Shown here one piece after another: positions 18,432 through 27,606 of a DNA stretch of 64,000 nt. The DNA comes from Streptomyces rubradiris (lineage in GTDB: Bacteria; Actinomycetota; Actinomycetes; Streptomycetales; Streptomycetaceae), in assembly GCF_016860525.1 (NCBI RefSeq), contig NZ_BNEA01000015.1, positions 5,356,501 to 5,420,500 of the forward strand. The letters are read 5' to 3'. Made by a program: the position numbers and the translations under genes. The notes beneath the pieces were generated by a model that was not told where the DNA came from, did no database searches, and worked only from the letters and a program-made list of their open reading frames with translations. Each line of letters starts with the position of its first letter. Position 1 is the stretch's first letter.

Positions 18432-21400
18432 ATGCTCGGACCGAACGAACCCCAAGAGGGTTCCGAACTGAACACCCCCAGCGACACCCTGCCGCCGCGC
18501 AGGCGCCGCCGTGCCGCCTCCCGCCCGGCGGGCCCGCCCGCCGCGGCGGCCGGGGCGCCCACCGAGGTCACCGTGCCGGCCATACCGGCCGCGGAGACCG
18601 ACGAGGTCGCCGAGGCGGTCGCGGACGCCGAGGCCACCGGAGCCGGAGAAGCGCAGGTGACCGAAGAGCCCCAGGCGGCTGAGGCGCCCGCCGAGGCCGC
18701 TCCCGCCGCGCGTCCGCGTCGTCGGGCCACGCGCCGTGTGTCGGCGCCCGCCGGTGCGCCGGTGTCCGGCGAGGCCGCCGAGACCGTCGTTCCGGCCGCT
18801 GCCGCCGAGACGGCCCCCGTCGCCGAGGCCGGGGCGGTCGTCGTCGGCGAGGAGGCCGCGCCGCGCCGCACCCGCCGCCGGGCCACGCGCAGCGTCTCCG
18901 CGCCGACCGCCGCCACCGGGACGACCGCCGCCGAGACCCCCGAGACCGCTCCGGCCGCCGAGGCACCCGCCGAAGCTGCCGCGCCGGAGGCGCCCGCCGA
19001 GGCCGCTCCCGCCGCGCGTCCGCGTCGCCGGGCCACGCGCCGCGTGTCGGCCCCCGCCGGTACGCCGGCCACCGCCGAGGCCGCCGAGACGTCCGCCCCG
19101 GCCGCCGAGATCGTCGCCCCGGCCGCCGCCGCGCCGGAAGCGGCGCAGGAGCCGGCCGCCGAGGAGACCGTGGCGGAGGCTGCCGAGGCCGCTCCCGCCG
19201 CGCGTCCGCGCCGTCGGGCCACGCGCCGTACGTCGGCGCCCGCCGGTGCGCCCAAGGCCGCCGAGGAGACGCCCGCCGCCGAGCTGACCGAGCCCGCCGT
19301 TGCCGCCCCGCAGGAGCCGGCCGCCGAGGAGGCCGCGCCGGAGGCTGCCGAGGCCGCTCCCGCCGCGCGTCCGCGTCGTCGGGCCACGCGCCGTGCGTCG
19401 GCGCCCGCCGGTGCGCCCAAGGCCGCCGAGGAGACGCCCGCCGCCGAGGCGGAGCCGGTGCGGGAGACGCCCGCCGAGACGCCTGTGGACGACGCTGCCG
19501 AGGCGCCCGTCGAGGAGGCCGCCCCGCGCCGTACCCGGCGCCGGGCCACCCGCCGGGTCTCCGCGCCCGCCGGCGAGGAGGCCGCCGAGGCCCCCGCCGC
19601 CAACCGGGCCGAGGAGCGGACTCCGGCCACCCCCGCGGAGCCGGAGGCCCCCGTGACCACGCACACCACCGAGCCGGCCGCCGCCGCCCAGGCCCCGCAG
19701 ATCCCCGTGCCGGCCGCCGAGGCCGCCGCGCCGCGCCGCGCCCGGCGCCGGGTCGTACGAGCCGCGTCCGGGTTCGCCGAGCCCGCGCAGCCCGCCGCGC
19801 CCAAGGCCGCCGAGCCCGCCGAGCCCACCGAGGCCGCCGAGCCCGCCGCGGCGAAGGGCAAGCGCCGCCCCGCCCGTCCCGCCGTCGCCGTGTTCCAGGC
19901 GCCGGTGTTCACCGAACCCCGGTTCCAGACCCCGGAGCGGGCCGCCGCCGAGGCCGCGGCCGAGGCCGCCGAGGCGGAGGAGCCCGAGGAGTACGCGGAG
20001 GAGCGCGCCGAGACCGGCACCCGCCGGCGCCGGCGCCGCCGCGGTGCCGCCGAGGAGACCCGGCCCGTCGAGACCGCCGCCGAGGAGGAGCCGGAGGAGG
20101 CCGAGGAGGCCCCCGAGTCCGCCGAGGACCTCGCCGAGGGCGAGGAGGGCGACGACACCGAGGGCGCCGAGGGCTACGAGGAGTCCGGCTCGCGCCGCCG
20201 TCGCCGCCGGGGCGGACGCCGCCGCCGGCGCGGTGACGCCGCCGACGGCGAGTCCGGCGAGGGCGTGGACGCCGACGCCGAGGAACTGGCCGCCGAGCAG
20301 GCCGCGCAGGACGCCGAGGACACCGCCGAGCAGGAGGAAGAGGACGCCGAGGAGGGCCGCGCCGACGAGCCCGCCGGGTCCAGCTCCAGCAGCCGCCGGC
20401 GCCGTCGCCGCCGGCGCCGGGCCGGTGACGCCACCGCCGACGCCGAGCCGTCCGCCGACGACCCGGAGCGCACCGTCGTCAAGGTCCGCGAGCCGCGCAA
20501 GCCCAGCGAGCCGTCCGACGAGGTGCAGTCCATCAAGGGCTCGACCCGGCTGGAGGCCAAGAAGCAGCGCCGCCGCGAAGGCCGTGAGCAGGGGCGCCGG
20601 CGCGTCCCGATCATCACCGAGGCCGAGTTCCTGGCCCGCCGCGAGGCCGTCGAGCGCGTGATGGTGGTCCGCCAGCACGGCGACCGTACGCAGATCGGCG
20701 TCCTGGAGGACGGCGTGCTCGTCGAGCACTACGTCAACAAGGAGCAGTCGACCTCGTACGTCGGCAACGTCTACCTGGGCAAGGTCCAGAACGTGCTGCC
20801 GTCGATGGAGGCCGCCTTCATCGACATCGGCAAGGGCCGCAACGCCGTCCTGTACGCCGGTGAGGTCAACTTCGAGGCGCTCGGCATGTCGGGCGGTCCG
20901 CGCCGCATCGAGTCCGCCCTGAAGTCCGGCCAGTCCGTCCTGGTGCAGGTCACCAAGGACCCGATCGGCCACAAGGGCGCCCGTCTGACCAGCCAGGTCT
21001 CCCTCCCGGGCCGCTACCTGGTGTACGTGCCCGAGGGCTCGATGACCGGCATCAGCCGCAAGCTCCCCGACACCGAGCGGGCCCGGCTGAAGACCATCCT
21101 CAAGAAGATCGTCCCCGAGGACGCGGGCGTGATCGTGCGCACCGCCGCCGAGGGCGCGAGCGAGGACGAGCTGCGCCGTGACGTCGAGCGGCTCCAGGCG
21201 CAGTGGGAGGAGATCCAGAAGAAGGCCAAGAGCGGCAACGCCCCGACGCTGCTGTACGGCGAGCCGGACATGACCGTCCGGGTCGTGCGCGACATCTTCA
21301 ACGAGGACTTCTCCAAGGTCATCGTCAGCGGCGACGACGCCTGGCAGACCATCCACGGCTACGTCTCGCACGTCGCCCCGGACCTGGCCGGCCGGCTGTC

Positions 21401-23138
21401 GAAGTGGACGAGCGAGGTCGACGTCTTCGCCACCTACCGGATCGACGAGCAGCTCGCCAAGGCGCTGGACCGCAAGGTCTGGCTGCCCAGCGGCGGTTCG
21501 CTGGTGATCGACCGGACCGAGGCGATGGTCGTCATCGACGTCAACACCGGCAAGTTCACCGGCCAGGGCGGCAACCTGGAGGAGACGGTCACCAGGAACA
21601 ACCTGGAGGCGGCCGAGGAGATCGTGCGCCAGCTCCGGCTGCGCGACCTCGGCGGCATCATCGTGATCGACTTCATCGACATGGTCCTGGAGTCCAACCG
21701 CGACCTGGTGCTGCGCCGCCTGCTGGAGTGCCTGGGCCGGGACCGTACGAAGCACCAGGTGGCCGAGGTCACCTCGCTGGGCCTGGTGCAGATGACCCGC
21801 AAGCGGGTCGGCCAGGGCCTGCTGGAGTCCTTCTCCGAGACCTGTGTCCACTGCAACGGCCGCGGTGTCATCGTCCACCTGGACCAGGCCGCCGCGAACG
21901 GTGGCGGCGGCAAGCGCAAGAAGCGCGGCGGCCGGGGCGCCGAGGCGGCGGAACCGGTGCACGAGCACGTGCACGAGACCCCCGCCGTGGCCGTGGAGGC
22001 CGGCACGCCCGTCACGCCCGCGGTGGAGTCCGCCGCCGAGGTGGCCGCCGAGGCCGCCGAGCCGGTCGCCCTGCCCGCGCCCGACTTCGCGCCGGACGAG
22101 GAGCTGTACAGCAGCGTCGCCGAGGCGGAGGCGGCGGCCACCCGTGGCCGTACCCGCCGCCGGGCGAGCCGCCGCGCTTCGGCTCCGGCCGGCGCACCGA
22201 AGGCGGAGAAGCCCGAGAAGGCCGAGAAGGCCGAGAAGCCGGCGGAGAAGCCCGAGAAGGCCGAGAAGCCGGAGAAGACGGCGGAGAAGCCGGAGAAGGC
22301 CCGCCGCAAGGCGGAGCGGGCCGAGGCCGAGCCCGTCGCGGAGCCCGAGGCGCCCACCGCCCAGGACGTCACCGCCGAGGAGGCGGCGGCGCGCCCGGTG
22401 CGGCCGGAGCCCGCCGCCGAGGCACTGGCCGAGCCCGCGGCCGTCGAGGACCAGGTGGTCCCGGCGCCGCAGGCCGAGGTGCCGGCCGCCGAGGAGGCCG
22501 CGCCCAAGGGCCGTACGCGCCGTCGGGCGACCCGGAAGGCGTCGGCCCCGGCCGGTTCCCCCGCGGGCGCCGAGGCGGCCGTGGTGACCGTGTCCGAGCC
22601 CGCGTCCGCGGCCGAGGCTCCGGCGGAGCAGCCCGCTCCGGTCGCCGAGGCCCCGGCGGAGGCCGAGAAGCCGGTGGAGGCCGAGCAGCCGGTGGCCGAG
22701 AGCGCCCCGGCGCCGGCCCGCCCGCGCCGCCGTGCGGTGCGCAAGGCCACCGCGCCGACCGCGCCCGAGGAGGCGGCCGTGGTGGTCGTCCCGTCGGCGG
22801 CGGCCGAGGCGGCTCCGGCGGCGGAAGCCGCGGCGGCCGAGGCCCCGGTGCCCGAAGGCGCGGCGGCGGAAGCCCCCGTGGCCGAGGCCCCGGTGACCGA
22901 GGGAGCCGAGGAGGCCGAGGCGGCCGCTCCGGCCAAGAAGACCGCCCGCAAGGCGGCGGCCAAGAAGGCACCGGCGAAGAAGGCGGCGGCCAAGAAGGCC
23001 ACCACCAAGAAGACCGCCGCGGCCAAGAAGACGGCAGCGAAGAAGACGACGGCCAAGAAGGCGACGAAGACCGCCAAGACGGCCGCCGCGAAGTCGACGG
23101 CGAAGTCCGTGCCGTCGGCCCCGGCCGCCGACGACTGA
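18432..23138 (+). CDS. rne: ribonuclease E/G, very long actinobacterial form
   Basis: Endoribonuclease for mRNA decay and rRNA/tRNA processing. The catalytic core sits in the middle (about residues 725-1150): an S1-like start (YVGNVYLGKVQNVLPSMEAAFIDIG), catalytic Asp1036 in VVIDVNTGKFTG and Asp1080 in IIVIDFIDMV, and the zinc-link pair CVHC at 1138-1141. At 1568 aa it is longer than the ~1340 aa I recall for S. coelicolor. The extra length is low-complexity arms: an N-terminal arm of ~700 residues with repeated AARPRRRATRRVSAPAG units, and a C-terminal arm ending in a Lys/Ala-rich histone H1-like tail. These arms probably bind RNA and degradosome partners such as PNPase. A strong terminator follows. 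Confidence 0.95.
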   Translation: MLGPNEPQEGSELNTPSDTLPPRRRRRAASRPAGPPAAAAGAPTEVTVPAIPAAETDEVAEAVADAEATGAGEAQVTEEPQAAEAPAEAAPAARPRRRATRRVSAPAGAPVSGEAAETVVPAAAAETAPVAEAGAVVVGEEAAPRRTRRRATRSVSAPTAATGTTAAETPETAPAAEAPAEAAAPEAPAEAAPAARPRRRATRRVSAPAGTPATAEAAETSAPAAEIVAPAAAAPEAAQEPAAEETVAEAAEAAPAARPRRRATRRTSAPAGAPKAAEETPAAELTEPAVAAPQEPAAEEAAPEAAEAAPAARPRRRATRRASAPAGAPKAAEETPAAEAEPVRETPAETPVDDAAEAPVEEAAPRRTRRRATRRVSAPAGEEAAEAPAANRAEERTPATPAEPEAPVTTHTTEPAAAAQAPQIPVPAAEAAAPRRARRRVVRAASGFAEPAQPAAPKAAEPAEPTEAAEPAAAKGKRRPARPAVAVFQAPVFTEPRFQTPERAAAEAAAEAAEAEEPEEYAEERAETGTRRRRRRRGAAEETRPVETAAEEEPEEAEEAPESAEDLAEGEEGDDTEGAEGYEESGSRRRRRRGGRRRRRGDAADGESGEGVDADAEELAAEQAAQDAEDTAEQEEEDAEEGRADEPAGSSSSSRRRRRRRRRAGDATADAEPSADDPERTVVKVREPRKPSEPSDEVQSIKGSTRLEAKKQRRREGREQGRRRVPIITEAEFLARREAVERVMVVRQHGDRTQIGVLEDGVLVEHYVNKEQSTSYVGNVYLGKVQNVLPSMEAAFIDIGKGRNAVLYAGEVNFEALGMSGGPRRIESALKSGQSVLVQVTKDPIGHKGARLTSQVSLPGRYLVYVPEGSMTGISRKLPDTERARLKTILKKIVPEDAGVIVRTAAEGASEDELRRDVERLQAQWEEIQKKAKSGNAPTLLYGEPDMTVRVVRDIFNEDFSKVIVSGDDAWQTIHGYVSHVAPDLAGRLSKWTSEVDVFATYRIDEQLAKALDRKVWLPSGGSLVIDRTEAMVVIDVNTGKFTGQGGNLEETVTRNNLEAAEEIVRQLRLRDLGGIIVIDFIDMVLESNRDLVLRRLLECLGRDRTKHQVAEVTSLGLVQMTRKRVGQGLLESFSETCVHCNGRGVIVHLDQAAANGGGGKRKKRGGRGAEAAEPVHEHVHETPAVAVEAGTPVTPAVESAAEVAAEAAEPVALPAPDFAPDEELYSSVAEAEAAATRGRTRRRASRRASAPAGAPKAEKPEKAEKAEKPAEKPEKAEKPEKTAEKPEKARRKAERAEAEPVAEPEAPTAQDVTAEEAAARPVRPEPAAEALAEPAAVEDQVVPAPQAEVPAAEEAAPKGRTRRRATRKASAPAGSPAGAEAAVVTVSEPASAAEAPAEQPAPVAEAPAEAEKPVEAEQPVAESAPAPARPRRRAVRKATAPTAPEEAAVVVVPSAAAEAAPAAEAAAAEAPVPEGAAAEAPVAEAPVTEGAEEAEAAAPAKKTARKAAAKKAPAKKAAAKKATTKKTAAAKKTAAKKTTAKKATKTAKTAAAKSTAKSVPSAPAADD
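19176..19452 (+). repeat. 165-bp near-identical direct repeat inside rne
   Basis: Two copies of a block of over 100 bp, starting GAGGCTGCCGAGGCCGCTCC, occur 165 bp (55 codons) apart and differ at only a few positions. More diverged copies of the RPRRRATRR-coding core lie near 18708, 18860, 19014 and 19527. The repeats are in frame, so expansion or contraction keeps the protein readable. Confidence 0.75.
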
Positions 23139-23153
23139 TCGCGCCGCCGTACA

Positions 23154-23193
23154 GGGTGTGGTCCTGTCCCCGGACAGGGCCACACCCGTTTTT
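23154..23193 (+). terminator. rne intrinsic terminator
   Basis: GGGTGTGGTCCTGTCC pairs with GGACAGGGCCACACCC (one wobble, very tight loop), followed by five T. This is one of the most canonical terminators in the window, so the next gene needs its own promoter. Confidence 0.88.
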
Positions 23194-23296
23194 CCCGCCG
23201 GCCCCGGCCGGCGTGCGACCGCCCGCCGCCCCCGCACGGCGCCCCGGCCGACCGCGTCGGACGGTCCACACGTGAACCAAAAGGAGAGAAACCGCG

Positions 23297-24049
23297 ATGA
23301 TAGGCCTTGTGCTGGCGGCCGGCGCCGGACGGCGTCTGCGCCCCTACACCGACACGCTGCCCAAGGCGCTGGTGCCGGTGGGGCCCGAGGGTGTGGAGGG
23401 CGAACCGACGGTCCTGGACCTGACGCTGGGCAACTTCGCCGAGATCGGGCTGACCGAGGTCGCGGTCATCGTCGGCTACCGCAAGGAGGCCGTCTACGCG
23501 CGCAAGGCGGCGCTGGAGGCGAAGTACGGCCTGAAGCTCACCCTGATCGACAACGACAAGGCCGAGGAGTGGAACAACGCCTACTCCCTGTGGTGCGGCC
23601 GGGACGCGCTGCGTGACGGGGTGATCCTGGCCAACGGTGACACCGTGCACCCGGTCTCCGTGGAGAAGGCGCTGCTGGCCGCCCGGGGTGAGGGCAAGCG
23701 GATCATCCTCGCCGTGGACACGGTGAAGAAGCTGGCCGACGAGGAGATGAAGGTCGTCGTCGACCCCGCGAAGGGGATGACGAAGATCACCAAGCTGATG
23801 GACCCGGCGGAGGCCACCGGCGAGTACATCGGTGTGACCCTGATCGAGGGCGACGCGGCGCCGGAGCTGGCGGACGCGCTGAAGACGGTCTGGGAGACGG
23901 ACCCGCAGCAGTTCTACGAGCACGGGTACCAGGAGCTGGTCGACCGCGGCTTCCGCATCGACGTGGCGTCGATCGGCGAGGTCGACTGGGTCGAGATCGA
24001 CAACCACGACGACCTCGCCCGGGGACGGGAGATCGCGTGCCGGTACTGA
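23297..24049 (+). CDS. sugar/alcohol-phosphate nucleotidyltransferase
   Basis: A 250-aa NTP-transferase-fold protein: the N-terminal signature MIGLVLAAGAGRRLRPYTDTLPKALVPV binds NTP, and ILANGDTVHPVS carries the metal-binding Asp. It resembles phosphocholine cytidylyltransferase/glucose-1-phosphate nucleotidyltransferase-like proteins; the true substrate is not visible. AAGGAG precedes the start. It overlaps the next gene by 13 bp, so the pair is coupled. That partner is a glycerol-1-phosphate dehydrogenase homologue, so activation of a glycerol phosphate to a CDP-linked donor is a reasonable inference. It lies between the rne terminator and the rplU promoter, as an independent unit. Confidence 0.82.
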   Translation: MIGLVLAAGAGRRLRPYTDTLPKALVPVGPEGVEGEPTVLDLTLGNFAEIGLTEVAVIVGYRKEAVYARKAALEAKYGLKLTLIDNDKAEEWNNAYSLWCGRDALRDGVILANGDTVHPVSVEKALLAARGEGKRIILAVDTVKKLADEEMKVVVDPAKGMTKITKLMDPAEATGEYIGVTLIEGDAAPELADALKTVWETDPQQFYEHGYQELVDRGFRIDVASIGEVDWVEIDNHDDLARGREIACRY

Positions 24050-25098
24050 GCCGGCTGATTCCCTCGCCGGTCGTCGTGGACATCCGCCCGGGTGCCCTGG
24101 ACGGCCTGGCGGGCGTCCTCGCCGACCAGCGCATCTCGCCCTCGGGCCGGTTCGCCGTCGCGGCCAGTGGCGGCTCCGGGGCCCGGCTGCGCGAGCGGAT
24201 CGCCCCCATGCTGCCCGGCGCCGCCTGGTACGAGGTCGGTGGCGGCACCCTGGACGACGCCATCCGGCTGGCCGACGAGATGAAGCCCGGCCGGTACGAC
24301 GCGGTGGTGGGCATCGGCGGCGGCAAGGTCATCGACTGCGCGAAGTACGCCGCGGCGCGCATCGGGCTGCCGGTGGTCGCCGTCGCCACCAGCCTCTCGC
24401 ACGACGGCATCTGCTCGCCCGTGTCGATACTGGGCAACGACGCCGGCCGGGGTTCGTACGGCGTGCCTACGCCCATCGCCCTCGTCGTGGACCTCGCGGT
24501 GGTGCGGGAGGCGCCGATCCGCTTCGTGCGGTCGGGCATCGGCGACGCCCTGTCCAACATCTCCGCGGTCGCGGACTGGGAGCTGGCCCACCGGGTCAAG
24601 GGGGAGCGGATCGACGGCCTGGCCGCGGCCATGGCCCGGCAGGCCGGCGAGAGCGTGCTGCGCCATCCGGGCGGCTGCGGTGACGACGGGTTCCTCACCG
24701 TGCTCTGCGAGGCCCTCGTGCTCTCGGGCATCGCCATGTCGATCGCCGGTCACACCCGGCCCTCCTCGGGTGCCTGCCATGAGATCGGTCACGCGCTCGA
24801 CCTGCTGTACCCGAAGCGGGCGGCGAGCCACGGCGAGCAGGTGGGCCTCGCGGCCGCCTTCGCCACGCATCTGCGGGGCGACCACGAGGGGGCCCGGCAA
24901 CTGGCCGGCGTGCTGCGCCGCCACGGGCTGCCCGTGCTGGCGCGGGACATCGGCTTCGGCGACGACGAGTTCGTCCGGGCCGTCCGCCTGGCCCCGGAGA
25001 CCCGGCCCGGCCGGTACACCGTCCTGGAGCACCTGGAGCTGTCGCCGAAGGGCATCGAGGACGCGTACGCGGAGTACGTCGCCGCGGTCACGTCCTGA
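24037..25098 (+). CDS. glycerol-1-phosphate dehydrogenase-like / iron-containing alcohol dehydrogenase
   Basis: A 353-aa member of the metal-dependent alcohol dehydrogenase superfamily, closest in look to the AraM/EgsA glycerol-1-phosphate dehydrogenases. Visible motifs are the NAD-binding VVGIGGGKVIDCAKYAAARIGLPVVAVATSLSHDG and likely metal ligands Asp in GIGDALSN, His in GACHEIGHAL and His in SHGEQVGLA. GTG start inside the preceding gene. If the assignment is right, it makes sn-glycerol-1-phosphate from dihydroxyacetone phosphate with NAD(P)H, to be activated by the preceding nucleotidyltransferase. Other polyol dehydrogenase activities are possible. Confidence 0.8.
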   Translation: MPVLSRLIPSPVVVDIRPGALDGLAGVLADQRISPSGRFAVAASGGSGARLRERIAPMLPGAAWYEVGGGTLDDAIRLADEMKPGRYDAVVGIGGGKVIDCAKYAAARIGLPVVAVATSLSHDGICSPVSILGNDAGRGSYGVPTPIALVVDLAVVREAPIRFVRSGIGDALSNISAVADWELAHRVKGERIDGLAAAMARQAGESVLRHPGGCGDDGFLTVLCEALVLSGIAMSIAGHTRPSSGACHEIGHALDLLYPKRAASHGEQVGLAAAFATHLRGDHEGARQLAGVLRRHGLPVLARDIGFGDDEFVRAVRLAPETRPGRYTVLEHLELSPKGIEDAYAEYVAAVTS

Positions 25099-25111
25099 GC
25101 CGTGGCCCGGT

Positions 25112-25141
25112 TTGACCCCCCTGGCCGTGGCCCCGTACCCT
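25112..25141 (+). promoter_or_regulatory. rplU-rpmA promoter
   Basis: TTGACC, 18-bp spacer, TACCCT: a good match to the vegetative (HrdB-type) promoter. Transcription would start near 25148 and leave a ~144-nt leader before L21. Confidence 0.75.
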
Positions 25142-25149
25142 GGACCGTC

Positions 25150-25217
25150 GGCGTGTCCACTGAACACGCCACATCCCCGTAAACCTCTTCCTCCCGGGCG
25201 ACGCGGTTGGCCGGGAG
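25150..25217 (+). promoter_or_regulatory. structured 5' leader of rplU
   Basis: Two hairpins lie between promoter and start: GGCGTGT/ACACGCC at 25150-25170 (7-nt loop) and CTCCCGG/CCGGGAG at 25191-25217. The layout resembles ribosomal-protein leaders that bind their own product (L21). The autoregulation is inferred. Confidence 0.5.
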
Positions 25218-25291
25218 AGGTCGTCTGTGGTGTTTCTGGGCGGCTGGCCTGCGGGGGTGCCGGTTCTTGAACGAGCGAAAGTGAGATCCGC

Positions 25292-25612
25292 GTGTACGCC
25301 ATCGTGCGCAGCGGTGGTCGCCAGCACAAGGTTGCTGTCGGCGACATCGTTGAGGTTGACAAGATTTCCACCGCCAAGGTTGGCGACACGGTCGAGCTCT
25401 CGACCCTGCTCGTTGTCGACGGCGACTCCGTGACCAGCGACCCGTGGGTGCTGGCCGGCATCAAGGTCCAGGCCGAGGTCGTGGACCACCACAAGGGCCA
25501 GAAGATCGACATCCTGCGCTACAAGAACAAGACCGGTTACCGTCGTCGGCAGGGTCACCGCCAGCAGTACACGGCGATCAAGGTCACGTCGATCCCCACG
25601 GCTGCGAAGTAA
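25292..25612 (+). CDS. rplU: 50S ribosomal protein L21
   Basis: A 106-aa large-subunit protein that binds 23S rRNA together with L20. The family pattern is clear: [25 protein letters not shown] at the start and the basic [22 protein letters not shown] at the end. GTG start behind a ~144-nt structured leader. rpmA follows 14 bp later, the near-universal rplU-rpmA pair. Confidence 0.98.
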   Translation: MYAIVRSGGRQHKVAVGDIVEVDKISTAKVGDTVELSTLLVVDGDSVTSDPWVLAGIKVQAEVVDHHKGQKIDILRYKNKTGYRRRQGHRQQYTAIKVTSIPTAAK

Positions 25613-25626
25613 GGGACTGAGGAGAA

Positions 25627-25881
25627 ATGGCACACAAGAAGGGCGCATCGTCCACCCGGAACGGTCGCGACTCCAATGCCCAGCGGCTCGGCGTGAAGCG
25701 CTTCGGCGGTCAGGTCGTGAGCGCGGGTGAGATCCTGGTCCGCCAGCGCGGCACCCACTTCCACCCCGGCGCCGGTGTCGGCCGTGGCGGCGACGACACG
25801 CTGTTCGCCCTGCAGGCCGGTGCGGTGGAGTTCGGTACCCACCGCGGCCGCAAGGTCGTGAACATCGTTCCGGTCGCCTGA
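25627..25881 (+). CDS. rpmA: 50S ribosomal protein L27
   Basis: An 84-aa protein near the peptidyl-transferase centre. It begins [24 protein letters not shown], with the basic N-terminal tail that reaches the P-site tRNA. There is no cleavable N-terminal extension like that of Firmicutes L27. Ribosome binding site GAGGAG at 25619-25624. Cotranscribed with rplU; a hairpin terminator separates it from obg. Confidence 0.98.
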   Translation: MAHKKGASSTRNGRDSNAQRLGVKRFGGQVVSAGEILVRQRGTHFHPGAGVGRGGDDTLFALQAGAVEFGTHRGRKVVNIVPVA

Positions 25882-25928
25882 ATCACCAGATCGTCTGATC
25901 GCCTGATTCAGCGCTGAACGCTTTCGCG

Positions 25929-25970
25929 AGGCGGACCTCACTTCCCGGGCGGGAAGGCGGGTCCGCCTTT
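25929..25970 (+). terminator. rpmA terminator
   Basis: AGGCGGACC pairs with GGTCCGCCT, with an inner TTCCCG/CGGGAA hairpin, then TTT. obg begins 50 bp later. Confidence 0.75.
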
Positions 25971-26020
25971 CGCGTGTTAACACAGGTAAAACCCCGTTCG
26001 TCTTTTGGAGGCACCCCACC

Positions 26021-27466
26021 ATGACCACCTTCGTGGACCGCGTCGAACTGCACGTCGCCGCGGGTAACGGAGGCCACGGCTGTGCCTCCGTCCACCGTGA
26101 GAAGTTCAAGCCGCTCGGCGGCCCCGACGGCGGCAACGGCGGCCGGGGCGGTGACGTCATCCTGACCGTCGACCAGTCGGTGACGACGCTGCTGGACTAT
26201 CACCACTCCCCGCACCGCAAGGCCACCAACGGCAAGCCCGGCGAGGGCGGCAACCGCTCCGGCAAGGACGGCCAGGACCTGGTCCTGCCGGTGCCGGACG
26301 GCACGGTCGTGCTGGACAAGGCGGGCAATGTGCTCGCCGACCTGGTCGGCCACGGCACCTCGTACATCGCCGCGCAGGGCGGCCGGGGCGGTCTCGGCAA
26401 CGCGGCGCTGGCCTCCGCCCGCCGCAAGGCGCCCGGCTTCGCGCTGCTCGGCGAGCCCGGTGACGTCCACGACATCGTCCTGGAGCTGAAGACCGTCGCG
26501 GACGTGGCCCTTGTCGGCTACCCGAGCGCCGGCAAGTCCTCGCTGATCTCCGTGCTCAGCGCGGCCAAGCCGAAGATCGCCGACTACCCGTTCACGACGC
26601 TGGTCCCGAACCTCGGCGTGGTGACCGCGGGCTCCACCGTCTACACCATCGCCGACGTGCCCGGCCTCATCCCCGGCGCCAGCCAGGGCCGCGGCCTCGG
26701 CCTGGAGTTCCTGCGGCACGTGGAGCGGTGCAGCGTGCTGGTGCACGTGCTGGACACCGCCACGCTGGAGTCCGACCGCGACCCGGTCTCCGACCTCGAC
26801 GTCATCGAGGCCGAGCTGCGGGAGTACGGCGGTCTGGACAACCGGCCCCGCATCGTCGTCCTGAACAAGATCGACGTGCCGGACGGCAAGGACCTCGCCG
26901 AGATGGTCCGCCCCGACCTGGAGGCCCGCGGCTACCGCGTCTTCGAGGTGTCGGCCGTGGCCCACACCGGTCTGCGCGAGCTGACCTTCGCCCTCGGCGA
27001 GCTGGTCGCCAAGGCGCGCGCGGCGAAGCCGAAGGAGGAGGCGACCCGGATCGTCATCCGGCCCAAGGCCGTGGACGACGCGGGCTTCACCGTCGTCCGC
27101 GAGGACGCCGGCGGCGAGCCGCTGTTCCGGGTGCGCGGCGAGAAGCCCGAGCGCTGGGTCCGCCAGACCGACTTCAACAACGACGAGGCCGTCGGCTACC
27201 TCGCCGACCGGCTGAACCGTCTCGGTGTGGAGGAGCAGCTGATGAAGGCGGGCGCCCGCGCGGGCGACGGCGTCGCCATCGGCCCCGAGGAGAACGCGGT
27301 CGTCTTCGACTGGGAGCCGACCGTCATGTCCGGCGCGGAGATGCTCGGCCGCCGTGGCGAGGACCACCGCTTCGACGCGCCCCGCCCCGCGGCCCAGCGC
27401 CGCCGGGACAAGCAGGCCGAGCGCGACGAGGCGCAGCAGGAGTTCGACGACTTCGAGCCGTTCTAA
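26021..27466 (+). CDS. obg: GTPase Obg/CgtA
   Basis: Essential GTPase for large ribosomal subunit assembly; in Streptomyces it also affects the onset of aerial growth. The 481 aa show the glycine-rich Obg fold ([33 protein letters not shown]), the G domain with G1 GYPSAGKS at 166-173, G3 DVPG and G4 NKID, then the OCT domain ([30 protein letters not shown]) and an acidic tail. The gene's last three codons form the start of a 20-bp tandem repeat. GGAGGCACC upstream of the ATG is the ribosome binding site. Confidence 0.97.
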   Translation: MTTFVDRVELHVAAGNGGHGCASVHREKFKPLGGPDGGNGGRGGDVILTVDQSVTTLLDYHHSPHRKATNGKPGEGGNRSGKDGQDLVLPVPDGTVVLDKAGNVLADLVGHGTSYIAAQGGRGGLGNAALASARRKAPGFALLGEPGDVHDIVLELKTVADVALVGYPSAGKSSLISVLSAAKPKIADYPFTTLVPNLGVVTAGSTVYTIADVPGLIPGASQGRGLGLEFLRHVERCSVLVHVLDTATLESDRDPVSDLDVIEAELREYGGLDNRPRIVVLNKIDVPDGKDLAEMVRPDLEARGYRVFEVSAVAHTGLRELTFALGELVAKARAAKPKEEATRIVIRPKAVDDAGFTVVREDAGGEPLFRVRGEKPERWVRQTDFNNDEAVGYLADRLNRLGVEEQLMKAGARAGDGVAIGPEENAVVFDWEPTVMSGAEMLGRRGEDHRFDAPRPAAQRRRDKQAERDEAQQEFDDFEPF

Positions 27467-27534
27467 AGCGGTCCGAGCCGTTCTAAAGCGGTCCGAGCCG
27501 TTCTCAAGCGGTCCGAGCCGTTCTCAAGCGGTCC
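27455..27534. repeat. 20-bp x 4 tandem repeat overlapping the obg stop
   Basis: Unit GAGCCGTTCTAAAGCGGTCC occurs twice, then twice with C for A at position 11 (TTCTCAAG). Unit 1 encodes the last obg residues Glu-Pro-Phe and the stop codon, so the repeat was copied out of the gene end. All units keep exactly 20 bp. Confidence 0.95.
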
Positions 27535-27574
27535 GAGGTGCCGGTCGTGGACCGGCGGGGGCGGTGACGCCCCG

Positions 27575-27598
27575 GGGCGGCGCCGTGTGGCGCCGCCC
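27575..27598. terminator. hairpin between convergent obg and galE
   Basis: Perfect 10-bp stem GGGCGGCGCC/GGCGCCGCCC with a GTGT loop. It can act on both strands for the converging genes. Confidence 0.75.
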
Positions 27599-27606
27599 GT
27601 TCGCGT

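Noticed and set aside
18147..23237. Minus-strand reading frame of ~1700 codons over rne
   Set aside because: Gly/Leu/Arg-rich nonsense sequence opposite the Ala/Glu/Pro repeats of rne. No start signal and no domain.
27455..27534. CRISPR array
   Set aside because: Units are contiguous 20-mers without spacers, so it is a minisatellite.
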